Origin: Chloroflexota bacterium
GTDB taxonomy: Bacteria; Chloroflexota; Anaerolineae; Aggregatilineales; Phototrophicaceae
NCBI GenBank assembly: GCA_009840575.1
Contig: VXNO01000115.1
Location: 1 to 49,221 of the forward strand
Reading direction: 5' to 3'
DNA length: 49,221 nucleotides
The position numbers and the translations under genes are program-made. The notes beneath the pieces are model-generated. The model did no database searches, was not told the origin of the DNA, and worked only from the letters and a program-made list of their open reading frames with translations. This document shows, piece after piece, positions 39,852-49,092 of this stretch (its first letter is position 1; every line of letters begins with the position of its first letter).

Positions 39852-42449
39852 ATGGACTTCAACCGTTACACCAACAAAGCGCAACAAGCTTTGCTATCGG
39901 CACAGAATCTGGCTGCCGAGCATCATCACAGCGCGGTTGAGCCAGCGCACATTTTCACCGCGCTGATGACGCAGGACGATGGCTTGGCACCACGTATCAT
40001 TCAGAAGATCGGCGCGCAACCGGCTGCCCTCCTGCGCGAGCTGGAAGCGGCGCTGGCAGCTTTGCCGCGCACGAGCCAGTCAGCCAGTAGCCTGGGTCTC
40101 TCCCGCGCGAGCATCGCCTTGTTCGCGCAGGCGGAAAAAGAAGCTGGCAAGATGCGCGATGACTATACCAGCAGCGAACATCTCTTGCTGGCGCTGGCGA
40201 CGGACCGCAATATGAGTGAATTGCTGGGGCGGCAGGAGGTTGCTTATGACGACATCCTGCGGGCGCTGCAAGCCATCCGCGGTTCCCAGCGCATCACCAG
40301 CGCCGACCCCGAATCCACCTACGAAAGCCTGAAAAAATATGGACGCGACCTCACGGCGGACGCGCAGCAAGGGGCGCTCGACCCCGTAATCGGACGCGAT
40401 GACGAGATCCGCCGCTTGATCCATATCATCAGCCGCCGCAAAAAGAACAATCCGGTGCTGATTGGCGAAGCTGGCGTGGGCAAGACGGCCATTGCCGAGG
40501 GGCTGGCGCAGCGCATCGTGAATGGCGATGTGCCCAGTAGCCTCCAGGACAAGACGATCATCGCGCTGGATATGGCGGCGCTGGTGGCGGGCAGCAAGTT
40601 CCGCGGCGAATTTGAAGAACGGCTGCGCGCAGTGCTGAAAGAAATCAGCGCGAGTGACGGCGGCATTATCCTCTTTATCGACGAGCTGCATACCATTGTC
40701 GGCGCGGGCGGGGCGGAGGGCGCGATGGATGCCGGCAACATGCTGAAACCCATGCTGGCGCGCGGCGAACTGCGCATGATTGGCGCGACTACGCTGGACG
40801 AATATCGACAGCGCATCGAAAAAGACGTCGCCCTGGAGCGCCGCTTCCAGCCCATCTTTGTCGACCAGCCCGGCGTCCCCGATACCATCAGCATCTTGCG
40901 CGGATTAAAAGAACGGTACGAAGTGCATCATGGCGTGCGCATCCAGGATGGCGCTGTCATCGCCGCCGCCACGCTCAGCCAGCGCTATCTGCCCGACCGC
41001 CAGCTGCCCGACAAAGCCATCGACCTGATTGACGAAGCCGCCGCCCAGCTCAAAATGGAGATCGACAGCAAACCCGCCCAGCTCGACCAAGCCGAGCGGC
41101 AGATTATGCAGCTCGAAATCGAACGCGCCGCCCTGCGCAAAGAAAAAGACGCGGCATCGAAGCAGCGGCTCGAAGACCTGGAAGGCGAGCTGGCGGATGC
41201 GCGCGAATCACTTTCGGGCTTGTTGGCGGTTTGGCAGCATTCAAAAGCGGTAATCGAGGGGCTTTCGCATATCAAGGCGCAATTGGATGAGGCGCGCATG
41301 CAGTTAGAGCAGGCTGAACGCCGCAACGACCTCGAGAGCGCGGCGCGATTGCGTTATGGCGAGCTGCCCGCGCTGGAGAAAGCGCTGCAAGAGCGGGAGG
41401 CGGCAATCAACGCGATGCGCCAAGCCGGTAGCTTGATGCTCAAGGAAGAAGTGGATGCCGATGAAATCGCCGCTATCGTCAGCCGCTGGACAGGCGTGCC
41501 AGTCGCGCGCCTGTTGGAAGGCGAAGTCGAGAAGCTGCTGCGTATGGAAGCGCATTTGCACGAGCGCGTGGTCGGGCAAGAGGCTGCTGTGCGGGCTGTA
41601 TCCGCCGCGGTTCGCCGCAGCCGCGCTGGCTTGAACGATACCAACCGTCCGCTGGGCGCGTTCCTGTTCTTGGGTCCCACCGGCGTCGGCAAAACCGAAA
41701 TGGCGCGCTCGCTGGCGCACTTCCTCTTCGATGATGAAGCGGCGATGCTGCGCATTGATATGAGTGAATATGGTGAAAAACACAGCATCGCCCGGTTAAT
41801 TGGCGCGCCACCCGGCTATGTCGGTTATGAAGAAGGCGGGCAGCTCACCGAAGCCGTGCGCCGCCGTCCTTACACCGTCTTGCTGCTGGATGAGATCGAA
41901 AAAGCGCACAGTGACGTCTTCAACATCTTCCTGCAGGTCTTCGATGACGGGCGGCTGACCGATGGGCAGGGGCGCACGGTTAACTTCAATAATTGCCTCA
42001 TCATCATGACCAGCAATGCCGGCAGCAGCTTGATCAAGCAGATGGGCGGCGAAGCGGGACAACGCAGCGCCATTCTGCGCGAGCTTGACCGGCATTTTCG
42101 CCCCGAGTTTCTCAATCGGCTGGATGAAATCATCACCTTTCACAGCTTGACGCGCGAGCACATCAGCCGCATCGCCGAGCTGCAACTGCGGCATTTGCGG
42201 GACGCGCTGGCTGAGCGCCGCATCAAGCTGGAGCTGAGCGCCGCGGCAATGGCGTTGCTCTCGGAGGCAGGATGGGACCCTGTCTATGGCGCGCGGCCAC
42301 TCAAACGAGCCATCCAGCGCCTGGTGAGCGACCCGCTGGCGCTGGCTTTGCTCAATGGCACGGTCGGCGAGGGCGATACGGTCTGGCTGGAGAAAAGCGC
42401 GAAGGGCGATTCGCTGGAGATTATGATGGAACCTGCGAAAACCGCCTAG
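39852..42449 (+). CDS. clpB: ATP-dependent chaperone/disaggregase ClpB
   Basis: 865 aa Hsp100 class I protein. N domain with [20 protein letters not shown] and the Clp_N repeats (1-145); NBD1 Walker A GEAGVGKT (205-212) and [19 protein letters not shown]; coiled-coil M domain (about 400-530) rich in Glu/Leu/Arg, diagnostic for ClpB over ClpA/ClpC; NBD2 Walker [10 protein letters not shown] (about 607-615) with [20 protein letters not shown], and the C-terminal D2 small domain [17 protein letters not shown]. It rescues aggregated proteins with DnaK. GGAGAGG before ATG supports 39852; earlier start would add 11 residues. The 114-nt upstream gap has no CIRCE element or clear sigma-32 promoter. 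Confidence 0.96.
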   Translation: MDFNRYTNKAQQALLSAQNLAAEHHHSAVEPAHIFTALMTQDDGLAPRIIQKIGAQPAALLRELEAALAALPRTSQSASSLGLSRASIALFAQAEKEAGKMRDDYTSSEHLLLALATDRNMSELLGRQEVAYDDILRALQAIRGSQRITSADPESTYESLKKYGRDLTADAQQGALDPVIGRDDEIRRLIHIISRRKKNNPVLIGEAGVGKTAIAEGLAQRIVNGDVPSSLQDKTIIALDMAALVAGSKFRGEFEERLRAVLKEISASDGGIILFIDELHTIVGAGGAEGAMDAGNMLKPMLARGELRMIGATTLDEYRQRIEKDVALERRFQPIFVDQPGVPDTISILRGLKERYEVHHGVRIQDGAVIAAATLSQRYLPDRQLPDKAIDLIDEAAAQLKMEIDSKPAQLDQAERQIMQLEIERAALRKEKDAASKQRLEDLEGELADARESLSGLLAVWQHSKAVIEGLSHIKAQLDEARMQLEQAERRNDLESAARLRYGELPALEKALQEREAAINAMRQAGSLMLKEEVDADEIAAIVSRWTGVPVARLLEGEVEKLLRMEAHLHERVVGQEAAVRAVSAAVRRSRAGLNDTNRPLGAFLFLGPTGVGKTEMARSLAHFLFDDEAAMLRIDMSEYGEKHSIARLIGAPPGYVGYEEGGQLTEAVRRRPYTVLLLDEIEKAHSDVFNIFLQVFDDGRLTDGQGRTVNFNNCLIIMTSNAGSSLIKQMGGEAGQRSAILRELDRHFRPEFLNRLDEIITFHSLTREHISRIAELQLRHLRDALAERRIKLELSAAAMALLSEAGWDPVYGARPLKRAIQRLVSDPLALALLNGTVGEGDTVWLEKSAKGDSLEIMMEPAKTA

Positions 42450-42453
42450 TCGA

Positions 42454-42693
42454 TCAGTCGGTGGGCGGTGGCACGGGCAGGTCGGTTTCGGCGGCGCTTT
42501 GCCATTTTTTGCCGACATCAACCAGCATGACCGGGATGCCATCGCGAATGGGATACTTGTAGCCGCTGTCGTCACAGACCAGCCAACTGTCTTTGACGAG
42601 GCGCAGCCGGCCCGGGTCGTCGCCTTTGTCGGTGTAATGCACAGCGACCGGGCAGCGCAGGATCTTCAGCAAATCTTCGGAAACCACCGCCAT
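42454..42693 (-). CDS. Trm112-family zinc-ribbon-like small protein
   Basis: 79 aa protein of the UPF0434/Trm112 family: LLKILRCPVAVHYTDKGDD, then VCDDSGYKYPIRDGIPVMLVD. The family normally has cysteines for zinc; here only Cys14 and Cys40 are left, as in some bacterial members. In eukaryotes Trm112 activates methyltransferases; the bacterial role is not settled. It lies convergent with clpB, four bases after its stop. Confidence 0.85.
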   Translation of the reverse strand: MAVVSEDLLKILRCPVAVHYTDKGDDPGRLRLVKDSWLVCDDSGYKYPIRDGIPVMLVDVGKKWQSAAETDLPVPPPTD

Positions 42694-42793
42694 CGCTTGC
42701 TCTCCCGGCTTATGGACACAATCCGCGCACGTTTTGCTCCCAACTTCGGGGGCTCAATGGCAGTATAGCCGCGCGGGGGCTATGCGTCAAATC

Positions 42794-42818
42794 GGGCGAG
42801 TCGCCGCCTCGCCCCTAC
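42794..42818. repeat. GGGCGAG...CTCGCCC hairpin repeat
   Basis: GGGCGAGTCGCCGCCTCGCC followed by CCTAC; differs from the copy at 11871-11895 by one base. A short CTCTGTG-type repeat (42826-42844) directly follows, so both repeat families sit together here as they do near 27230-27351. Confidence 0.8.
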
Positions 42819-42937
42819 ACGAGATCTCTGTGCCTCTGTGGCAAATAGTATTTGACGCGATTGCCCGATAGGAGCGCTGACGAAGCCGCCAAGCGCGACT
42901 ATACTAAAGCGCGAACTTCCGCCGAGCCGAGCCGCCC

Positions 42938-43927
42938 ATGCGCAGTCGACGCCAGCTATTCATTCTCGTCAGCCTCTTCGTCAGCGTGGCATCGCTGCTG
43001 CTAATCCTGCGCGATGTGCCTATGGGCGATGTGCTGGATGCCATGCGCGGCGCCGATGCGCGTTATTTGCTGGCGGCGGTTTTTGTCGCTTCGCCCCTGG
43101 CTTTGTTTTCGCGGGGAGTGCGCTGGTGGGGCTTGCTGAGTCGGCGGCTGCCACTGAGCCAAGCGGCGCACATGGTCAATATCATGTTCCTGGGCAACCA
43201 ACTGCCTTTGCGGCTGGGCGAAGTGGCGCGCAGTGTGCTGGCGGCGCGGGCTGGCATACCCTTAGTTACTTCCGCCACCAGCATCGTTGTCGAGCGGCTG
43301 ATTGATACCTTGGTCGTTGTGCTGCTAATCGCGCTGAGCCTCAGCCAATTGCCCGATGCGCCACCCGAAATCAGCGAGACGGCGGCTTTGGCAGGCGTGG
43401 CGGCTTTGGCGGGCTTCATAGCGCTGCTGGCTTTGGCGACTTCGCCGGCTTTCGCCGAGCGCGGGCTGGGAAAGCTACAGTCCGTCCTGCCCTGGCTCAA
43501 GCGCTTGCCATTGGAATCGGCATTGGCTTACCTGCTGGATGGCTTAAAGCCGCTGACCGACCCGCGCGCGTTGCTGCACAGCCTGGTGTGGACGGCGCTG
43601 GCTTGGGCATTTTCCATACTGCATTACTTCCTGCTGCATCAAGCGCTGGGCATCGTGCCTGACTCGCCTTATGGATTCCCGCTCGGGGTATCTCTGGCGG
43701 CGCTGAGCCTGGCGCTGCCGGTCAGCATTGCCGGGCTGGGACCTTTCGAAGCGTCCATCGTGCTCTCGGGTTCGCTGGTGGGCGTGAGCGCGCTGGAATC
43801 ACTTTCGCTGGGCTTCCTGCTGCATGGCTTGACGGTCTTCAGCTACGCGCTCTGGGGTGGCATCGGCATGTTGGCGCTGGGCGTATCGCCGAGTTATGCC
43901 TTTGCCAGCCGCGAGCCAGTCGATTAA
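42938..43927 (+). CDS. Flippase-like membrane protein (UPF0104/LPG synthase TM domain family)
   Basis: 329 aa with about eight helices. Family signatures: RYLLAAVFVASPLALFSRG with VRWWGLL, and MVNIMFLGNQLPLRLGEVARSVLAARAG, TSIVVERLIDTLVVVL; SIAGLGPFEASIV at the second conserved site. The family is the transmembrane part of lysylphosphatidylglycerol synthase/flippases; stand-alone members are presumed lipid or glycolipid translocators, though the substrate is unknown here. A TATACT at 42900-42905 may be its -10 box. Convergent with the Rieske oxygenase, sharing TTAA. Confidence 0.85.
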   Translation: MRSRRQLFILVSLFVSVASLLLILRDVPMGDVLDAMRGADARYLLAAVFVASPLALFSRGVRWWGLLSRRLPLSQAAHMVNIMFLGNQLPLRLGEVARSVLAARAGIPLVTSATSIVVERLIDTLVVVLLIALSLSQLPDAPPEISETAALAGVAALAGFIALLALATSPAFAERGLGKLQSVLPWLKRLPLESALAYLLDGLKPLTDPRALLHSLVWTALAWAFSILHYFLLHQALGIVPDSPYGFPLGVSLAALSLALPVSIAGLGPFEASIVLSGSLVGVSALESLSLGFLLHGLTVFSYALWGGIGMLALGVSPSYAFASREPVD

Positions 43928-45036
43928 TCGCGCGTCAAGTATTCATGCACCAGCGACTGAAAATGATGCACGCCATTCTCACGCAGGACCGAGAAGCGCC
44001 CGCGGTCGTAGGCATTCGATAACAAGCCGCGCTGCACCCATTCGCACAATTCGATGTCTTCCTGCTGGATTTGGTCGCTGAAGGCAATGATCTGCTGCAT
44101 GCTCTCCCAGCCTTCGCCGGTGCCGGGCGTCTCGAAGTACCACTCGAAGATCGTCAATGTTTTATCATGCCCTAGCGGCAGAATGATATTGATGGAGGTG
44201 TTATCCAGGTAGGCATTCAGCATGACATTGGGGAAGATCCAGTAATAGAGGGCGTCTTGCTCGCCTTCGCCGCTGCGCACATAGCGTCGGTCGCGCACTT
44301 CGCCGGGCGCTACCTCCCGGATGGGCGCGTGCTGCTTGGAATAGTGGCGATAGGTATCGACGCGGTATTGGTCGTAGTCGACTTCGCGGAAGAGACCCGG
44401 GTGGGCGATGGGCAGGTGATAGCCTTCCAGGTAATTGTCGACATAGACTTTCCAGTTGCAGTTGATGATGTAATCGCGACGTTCGATCAAGCGCATTTGG
44501 TCGAGCTTGAAGCCAGCCGCCAGGATTTCGCTGTGGATGTCGCCATAGATTTGCTGCATGGGCGCGGCTTCGGCAGCCAGGTTAACGAAGACCCAGGGTC
44601 CCCAGGCTTCCACGCGCAGGGGCTGCAAGCAAACTTCATCGGCATTCCAGTTCTGCACGCCTTCAAACTCTGGCGCGCGCAGCAGCTTGCCATCCAGGTC
44701 ATAAGTCCAGCCATGATACTTGCACTGCAAGCTCTTGCGGTTGCCACGGCCTTGCGCGACGACAGCCGCGCGGTGCGGGCAGACATTGTAAAAGGCGCGC
44801 AGTTCACCTTGCCGGTTGCGCACGACGACCAGCGGCTGGTCGAGCACTTCACAGGCGAAAAAGTCGCCAACCCGCGCGACATCTTCCAGCCGCCCGACTG
44901 GCTGCCAGGTGCGGTAAAAGATTTTCTCCGCTTCCAGGCGCAAGAAGTCAGGCTGCGTATACCAGCGCGCTGGCATGGTGGCAGCTTGCGCGAGGTCGGT
45001 GGCGGGGGTATAGTCGCTTAGGTCTGGTGCGTTCAT
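43924..45036 (-). CDS. Rieske non-haem iron oxygenase, alpha subunit
   Basis: 370 aa. Rieske cluster: CPHRAAVVAQG and QCKYHGWTYDLDG (Cys86, His88, Cys105, His108). Mononuclear iron ligands: DNYLEGYHLPIAHPGL (His207, His212) and an Asp in the later QQEDIELCEWVQRG stretch. This arrangement matches ring-hydroxylating and trimethylamine-type oxygenases such as choline/carnitine/glycine-betaine monooxygenases; the substrate is not decided. No reductase or ferredoxin gene is adjacent. The ATG at 45036 has GGAG before it; an upstream start at 45207 would add 57 basic, family-unlike residues. Confidence 0.9.
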   Translation of the reverse strand: MNAPDLSDYTPATDLAQAATMPARWYTQPDFLRLEAEKIFYRTWQPVGRLEDVARVGDFFACEVLDQPLVVVRNRQGELRAFYNVCPHRAAVVAQGRGNRKSLQCKYHGWTYDLDGKLLRAPEFEGVQNWNADEVCLQPLRVEAWGPWVFVNLAAEAAPMQQIYGDIHSEILAAGFKLDQMRLIERRDYIINCNWKVYVDNYLEGYHLPIAHPGLFREVDYDQYRVDTYRHYSKQHAPIREVAPGEVRDRRYVRSGEGEQDALYYWIFPNVMLNAYLDNTSINIILPLGHDKTLTIFEWYFETPGTGEGWESMQQIIAFSDQIQQEDIELCEWVQRGLLSNAYDRGRFSVLRENGVHHFQSLVHEYLTRD

Positions 45037-45240
45037 CTCGTCTCGCTCCCGGTCGGCTTGACGCTCATTTATGATGCAAGTGTAGGTTATTACAAAGATT
45101 TTACGAATGCTGAAGCTGGGTCTGGCGCTTTTTCGTATACTGAAAATAGAGCGAAGAGCTTGTTTTCGGTGGGGAGTGTGCCGAGTCCCGGTCAGTATTA
45201 ACAGCATAATACAAGCCCGCCAATACGGAGAACAATAGCC

Positions 45241-46311
45241 GTGCAGAAATTCTTCCGCTTGTTTTGGGTACTGATACTGCTGCTCAGCCTGGGCTGGGCA
45301 ATCGGTGGCTCGCTAGTCGCATCAGGCAACGTCAACGTCGATGATGGCGGCGTGAGCGAGCAACTGCTTGAAGACATTGTCATCTTCGCCGATGGCTTGA
45401 ATATGCCGCCAGAAATCCAGCCATGGATGTTATTCCTCATCACGGGCGTGCCGCTGGCTTTGTTGGCGCTTTTCTTTGCCTGGCGCAATCATCAGGCGCT
45501 AGCGATGCACGCAAAAGCGAAAGGTCATGAGCGCCGGGACCGCCAGGTGACACTGGCTATCACCTTGCTGTCGCTGGTTTGCGCGGGGCTGCTCTGGCAT
45601 GCCAGTGGCATTGAGGCGCAATATGCGGAAGCGCCGCTTGAAGACGGTAGCAACGGCTTGACAGTCATAACCTATCCTGTGCGGCTTTTCGTTACATTCG
45701 TGCATGAAGCCGGTCATGCCTTGGCGGCGCTGCTGACGGGCGGGGAGGTGCGGAGCTTCACCGTTTCGCCCAATGGCTCGGGCTTGGCGGTTACGGCGGG
45801 TGGCAGTGAATCGCTGATTTTGCCAGCCGGCTATCTTGGCGCTGCCTTGTTTGGGTCGCTGCTCTTTTTGCTCAGCAGCCGCGCGCCGTCGTTGACCCGC
45901 GCCTTGTCGCTGCTGCTAGGCATTGGCATCATCGCGCTCACGGTACTCTTCGCCCGCCCGGATGCCAGTGGCAACCTAACCGCGCTGCTGGTGGGCTTGG
46001 GATATGGCGGGGGGCTGGTGCTATTGGGGTGGCTTGCGCCGCAGGGCATCGCGGTCTTCTTGCTGAATACACTGGCGATCCTGGTCGGGCTTAATGCCGT
46101 CTTCGACCTGACCTATCTGGTTGCCAACCCGGGCATCGGCAGCGCGAATGTACTCAATGACGCCACCGCTTTTTCACAGCGGGTCGCGCCGCTGCTGCCG
46201 CCGTCGGTTGTGGCTTTGCTGTGGGCGGGCATCGCCGTGATGATGATGGGCGCGGCTATGTATTTCGGCTTGCTCAAACCAATGCGCAGCGAGTTTGCGG
46301 ACGGCAGCTAA
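45241..46311 (+). CDS. M50B-type membrane metalloprotease-like protein
   Basis: 356 aa with a GTG start. First helix about 6-25, a soluble segment (26-60), then several helices. A HEAGH motif (His155, Glu156, His159) in LFVTFVHEAGHALAALLTGG lies in a membrane segment, as in the M50/M50B intramembrane proteases; the likely third ligand Asp is in LNAVFDLTYLV. A conserved segment VRSFTVSPNGSGLAVTAGG and LPAGYLGAALFGSLLFLL follow. Function could be regulated intramembrane proteolysis, but no partner is visible. A clear paralogue without the catalytic residues follows 63 nt downstream. Confidence 0.8.
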   Translation: MQKFFRLFWVLILLLSLGWAIGGSLVASGNVNVDDGGVSEQLLEDIVIFADGLNMPPEIQPWMLFLITGVPLALLALFFAWRNHQALAMHAKAKGHERRDRQVTLAITLLSLVCAGLLWHASGIEAQYAEAPLEDGSNGLTVITYPVRLFVTFVHEAGHALAALLTGGEVRSFTVSPNGSGLAVTAGGSESLILPAGYLGAALFGSLLFLLSSRAPSLTRALSLLLGIGIIALTVLFARPDASGNLTALLVGLGYGGGLVLLGWLAPQGIAVFLLNTLAILVGLNAVFDLTYLVANPGIGSANVLNDATAFSQRVAPLLPPSVVALLWAGIAVMMMGAAMYFGLLKPMRSEFADGS

Positions 46312-46374
46312 GTTGTGAGTGGGCAGGGCCTGCCACGAGTGATTTTCGGAGACACAGAGTAGAGGAGCGGAGAC

Positions 46375-47172
46375 ATGCTTAGGACATTTGTAGAGCGCAA
46401 GGTTCGGCGGCAGATTGTGCGGCGCAGCCTAACCATCTCGGCGCTGGGCTTCGCGGCAATCCTGGCGATGTGGAATACGCCAGCATTGTCTGGCTTGATG
46501 CGCCCGCTGCGCATGTTCACCAACAATATCCATGGCGGTTTGAGCGCATTCGCCATGCAGATTAGCGGCGGCAGCGTCGAGAGCTTCACCCTCTCCGAGG
46601 CTGGCGCATACACCTTGCTCTTTCAGGATGGGGCGGAAGCGCTGATTATGTCGGCGGGTTATTTGGGTTCGGCGCTGTTGGGCGCGCTGCTCTTCTATCT
46701 GGTCAATCGCGCGCCCCACCTGCTGCGCGGCTTGTCCATCCTGCTGGGCATCTTCACGATAGGTTTCCTGGCGCTCTTCATCCGCCCTGATGTGGCTGGC
46801 GACTGGCTGTCTATGCTGGTGTGCATGGGCTTTGGCGCGCTGCTGATCTTCCTGGGGCTGACTGGCACGGGGGATATCAATCAACTGCGTTCACGCAAAT
46901 CCATCACGCAGGTCGTTTTATCCATCATCGCGCTGATGACGACGCTGCATATCGTGCTGGACTTGCCGGCCGTGCTGCAAGTCCCCGCCATGAGCGGCGA
47001 CACGATCACCAACCCGGTCGCTTACTTCGCCGATTATGTTATGCCCGGCGCGTCGGTGGAAATGGTCGCCTATAGCTGGAGCGCCATCGCCATCGGGCTT
47101 TTGGGCATCGCCTGCAACTATGCGATTATCCGCCCGCTGCGGCAAATCCCCAAGAACGACGACATCGTTTGA
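46375..47172 (+). CDS. M50B-like paralogue lacking the HExxH catalytic motif
   Basis: 265 aa membrane protein homologous to residues about 125-350 of its neighbour: SGGSVESFTLSEAGAYTLLF, IMSAGYLGSALLGALLFYL, RAPHLLRGLSILLGIFTIGF, IRPDVAGDWLSMLVCMGFG. At the active site the upstream HEAGH is replaced by HGGLS (53-57), so the first His remains while the catalytic Glu and second His are lost; the distal Asp is retained (LHIVLDLPAVL). It is therefore a predicted pseudoenzyme that may partner or regulate the active copy. The spacer of 63 nt contains a weak GGAG and a CACAGAG repeat. Confidence 0.8.
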   Translation: MLRTFVERKVRRQIVRRSLTISALGFAAILAMWNTPALSGLMRPLRMFTNNIHGGLSAFAMQISGGSVESFTLSEAGAYTLLFQDGAEALIMSAGYLGSALLGALLFYLVNRAPHLLRGLSILLGIFTIGFLALFIRPDVAGDWLSMLVCMGFGALLIFLGLTGTGDINQLRSRKSITQVVLSIIALMTTLHIVLDLPAVLQVPAMSGDTITNPVAYFADYVMPGASVEMVAYSWSAIAIGLLGIACNYAIIRPLRQIPKNDDIV

Positions 47173-47243
47173 ATCTGAGCCCCCAGCCCCTTGCCGCCAG
47201 AACGGGGGCGGGGAGTTAATCCAGCGATTTCGCGGCAAGGAAG

Positions 47244-47269
47244 CCCCTCCCTCATTTTTTGGGGAGGGG
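47244..47269. terminator. G/C-rich hairpin between convergent genes
   Basis: CCCCTCCC pairs with GGGAGGGG around a T-rich loop (47252-47261). It lies 72 nt after the plus-strand stop and 18 nt from the minus-strand stop. There is no strong T-run after it, so terminator is a likely but unproven role. A related GGGGGCGGGG segment occurs at 47204-47214. Confidence 0.5.
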
Positions 47270-47286
47270 TTTGGAGTGTGGGGGAG

Positions 47287-49092
47287 CTAGCGTCGAAATT
47301 GCGTGCCTTCCCACTCCGCAAACAGCCCTTGCAGCTTCAGACGTTGGTATTTCCCCGTTGAAGTAACCGGGATTTCGCTGCCGAAGACGACGGCTTTGGG
47401 CGACTTTTCGAATGTTAGCTGCGCGCGACAAGCGTCTAAAATGCCCGCGGCGGTCAGTTGCGCGCCGGCTTCCGGCACGATGTACGCGCCGACCTCTTCG
47501 CCATAATAAACATTGGGAAAAGCGATAGCCAAGCCCGCTTTCACGCCGTCTATCGCCAGCAAGGACTCTTCAATATCAAAGGGGCTGAACTTGACGCCGC
47601 CGCGGTTGATCAACTCTTTGATGCGCCCGGTGATGAAAAAGAAATCTCGCCCACCCTCTCCGCGCAGAAAGAAGCCTTCATCGCCGCTGCGAAACCAGCC
47701 GAACTTAAATGTCTCGGCATTGGCATCAGGGCGCTTGAAATAGCCTTGCATGATGTTGTGCCCGCGGATGCATATCTCGCCGCGTTCGCCCTCCGCCAGA
47801 CGCTCGCCGCTGCCATCAGCAGAGAAGATCGCCATCTCGTTGGGCTCAATCGGACAGCCAATGCTGGGATAGCCATGCGCGAGCAGCCAGCGCTGGTTCG
47901 CCGCCCAAGACAAGCTGATGGGCAAGAAGCAGGAATAACAAGTCGATTCGCTCAAGCCATAGCCGTGCAGGATTGTGAAACCAAATAGCTCGCTGAACTC
48001 TTTCGCCAGCGCCACGGACAAAGTGCCAGCGCCACAGATGAAATGGCGGAAATGCCTCAAGTCGCGGCGGTTGATGCCCGCGCCGAAGATCGTATCGCCA
48101 GCCGCCTGCTGCGCACGCCCGTATTCAATTAGAAATTGCAGCAAAGTCGGCACAACACTGACCACATTCACGCCCTCGCGCGCGATGCGCTCCCAAAAGC
48201 GACTGGCGCTGAAACGGCTGTTGAGCACGGTCGAGCCGCCGACCGTGAGCGGTGCCATGATAGTAACGACGATGCCGTTGACATGATGAATAGGCAGCAC
48301 GCACATGGTTCGCTGGTTGCCGGTGATGGCTTGCCACTGGGCGATGCCCTGCGCGTCCACCAGCAGGTTGTATTGCGACAGGATGACGCCTTTGGGACTG
48401 CCGGTCGTGCCGCTGGTATAGACCAGCAGCGCCTCGTCATCCAGCCCGGCTGTGGCTGCGCCGCCTTCGCCCAGTGGCAGGTCGGCGGCTTTCGCGCCTG
48501 AGTCATCGCCCAGGTAGGTGGTTGGGCGATCACGCAGCGCCGATTGAAAATGAATTCTCGCGTCCGATGCTCCGCCGCCGACCTGCACAATCTGCTGGAT
48601 GTTGGGCGCGCCGCCATTGCCATCTTCGCCGCTGATGATGCCTTCAGCGCGCTGCATGTATTCCGCCCGCGCCAGGCAGACTTTCGCTTCGCTATTGCGC
48701 AGGATAAAGGCGATGCGTCGGTCGTCTTCGGCGACATTCTGGGGGGCGACAGCCGCGCCAATCACCCAGCAGGCAAAATAGATGATGACATTGTCGCTGT
48801 GGTTAGGCGAGATTGTGGCGACGCGATCGCCCCGGCGCAGCCCCAGGTCTTCGTAGAAAAAATTGGCGGCTTGATGCGCGAGCGCCGTAAACTCCGCATA
48901 GCTATACTCCCTGCGCGCGCCAGCCTCGTCGTAGAAGATAAGGAAGGGCTTGCGTGGCGAAACCTTGCTGTGCAGCGCCAGCACATCACGAATGTTGCGA
49001 AATGGCGCTTTGCGCTGGTCCTGGCGCGCGCCTGCTTTCGTATGCGCGCGAAGCAGATTGGCTTGGGTCTGCGCATCCAACTGCTGCGACAT
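47287..49092 (-). CDS. AMP-dependent acyl-CoA synthetase/ligase
   Basis: 601 aa ANL-superfamily enzyme. P-loop VYTSGTTGSPKGVILS, GYGLSESTCYSCFLP, hinge-region FRSGDEGFF, ITGRIKELINRGGVKFSP, and the C-terminal Lys in TSTGKYQRLKL. It should activate a carboxylic acid to an acyl-AMP and CoA thioester; the substrate cannot be inferred from the pocket here. The ATG at 49092 has GGGAAGGGAA upstream; an in-frame start at 49158 would add 22 residues. A minus-strand TAAAAT (complement of 49131-49136) may be its -10 box. Confidence 0.9.
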   Translation of the reverse strand: MSQQLDAQTQANLLRAHTKAGARQDQRKAPFRNIRDVLALHSKVSPRKPFLIFYDEAGARREYSYAEFTALAHQAANFFYEDLGLRRGDRVATISPNHSDNVIIYFACWVIGAAVAPQNVAEDDRRIAFILRNSEAKVCLARAEYMQRAEGIISGEDGNGGAPNIQQIVQVGGGASDARIHFQSALRDRPTTYLGDDSGAKAADLPLGEGGAATAGLDDEALLVYTSGTTGSPKGVILSQYNLLVDAQGIAQWQAITGNQRTMCVLPIHHVNGIVVTIMAPLTVGGSTVLNSRFSASRFWERIAREGVNVVSVVPTLLQFLIEYGRAQQAAGDTIFGAGINRRDLRHFRHFICGAGTLSVALAKEFSELFGFTILHGYGLSESTCYSCFLPISLSWAANQRWLLAHGYPSIGCPIEPNEMAIFSADGSGERLAEGERGEICIRGHNIMQGYFKRPDANAETFKFGWFRSGDEGFFLRGEGGRDFFFITGRIKELINRGGVKFSPFDIEESLLAIDGVKAGLAIAFPNVYYGEEVGAYIVPEAGAQLTAAGILDACRAQLTFEKSPKAVVFGSEIPVTSTGKYQRLKLQGLFAEWEGTQFRR

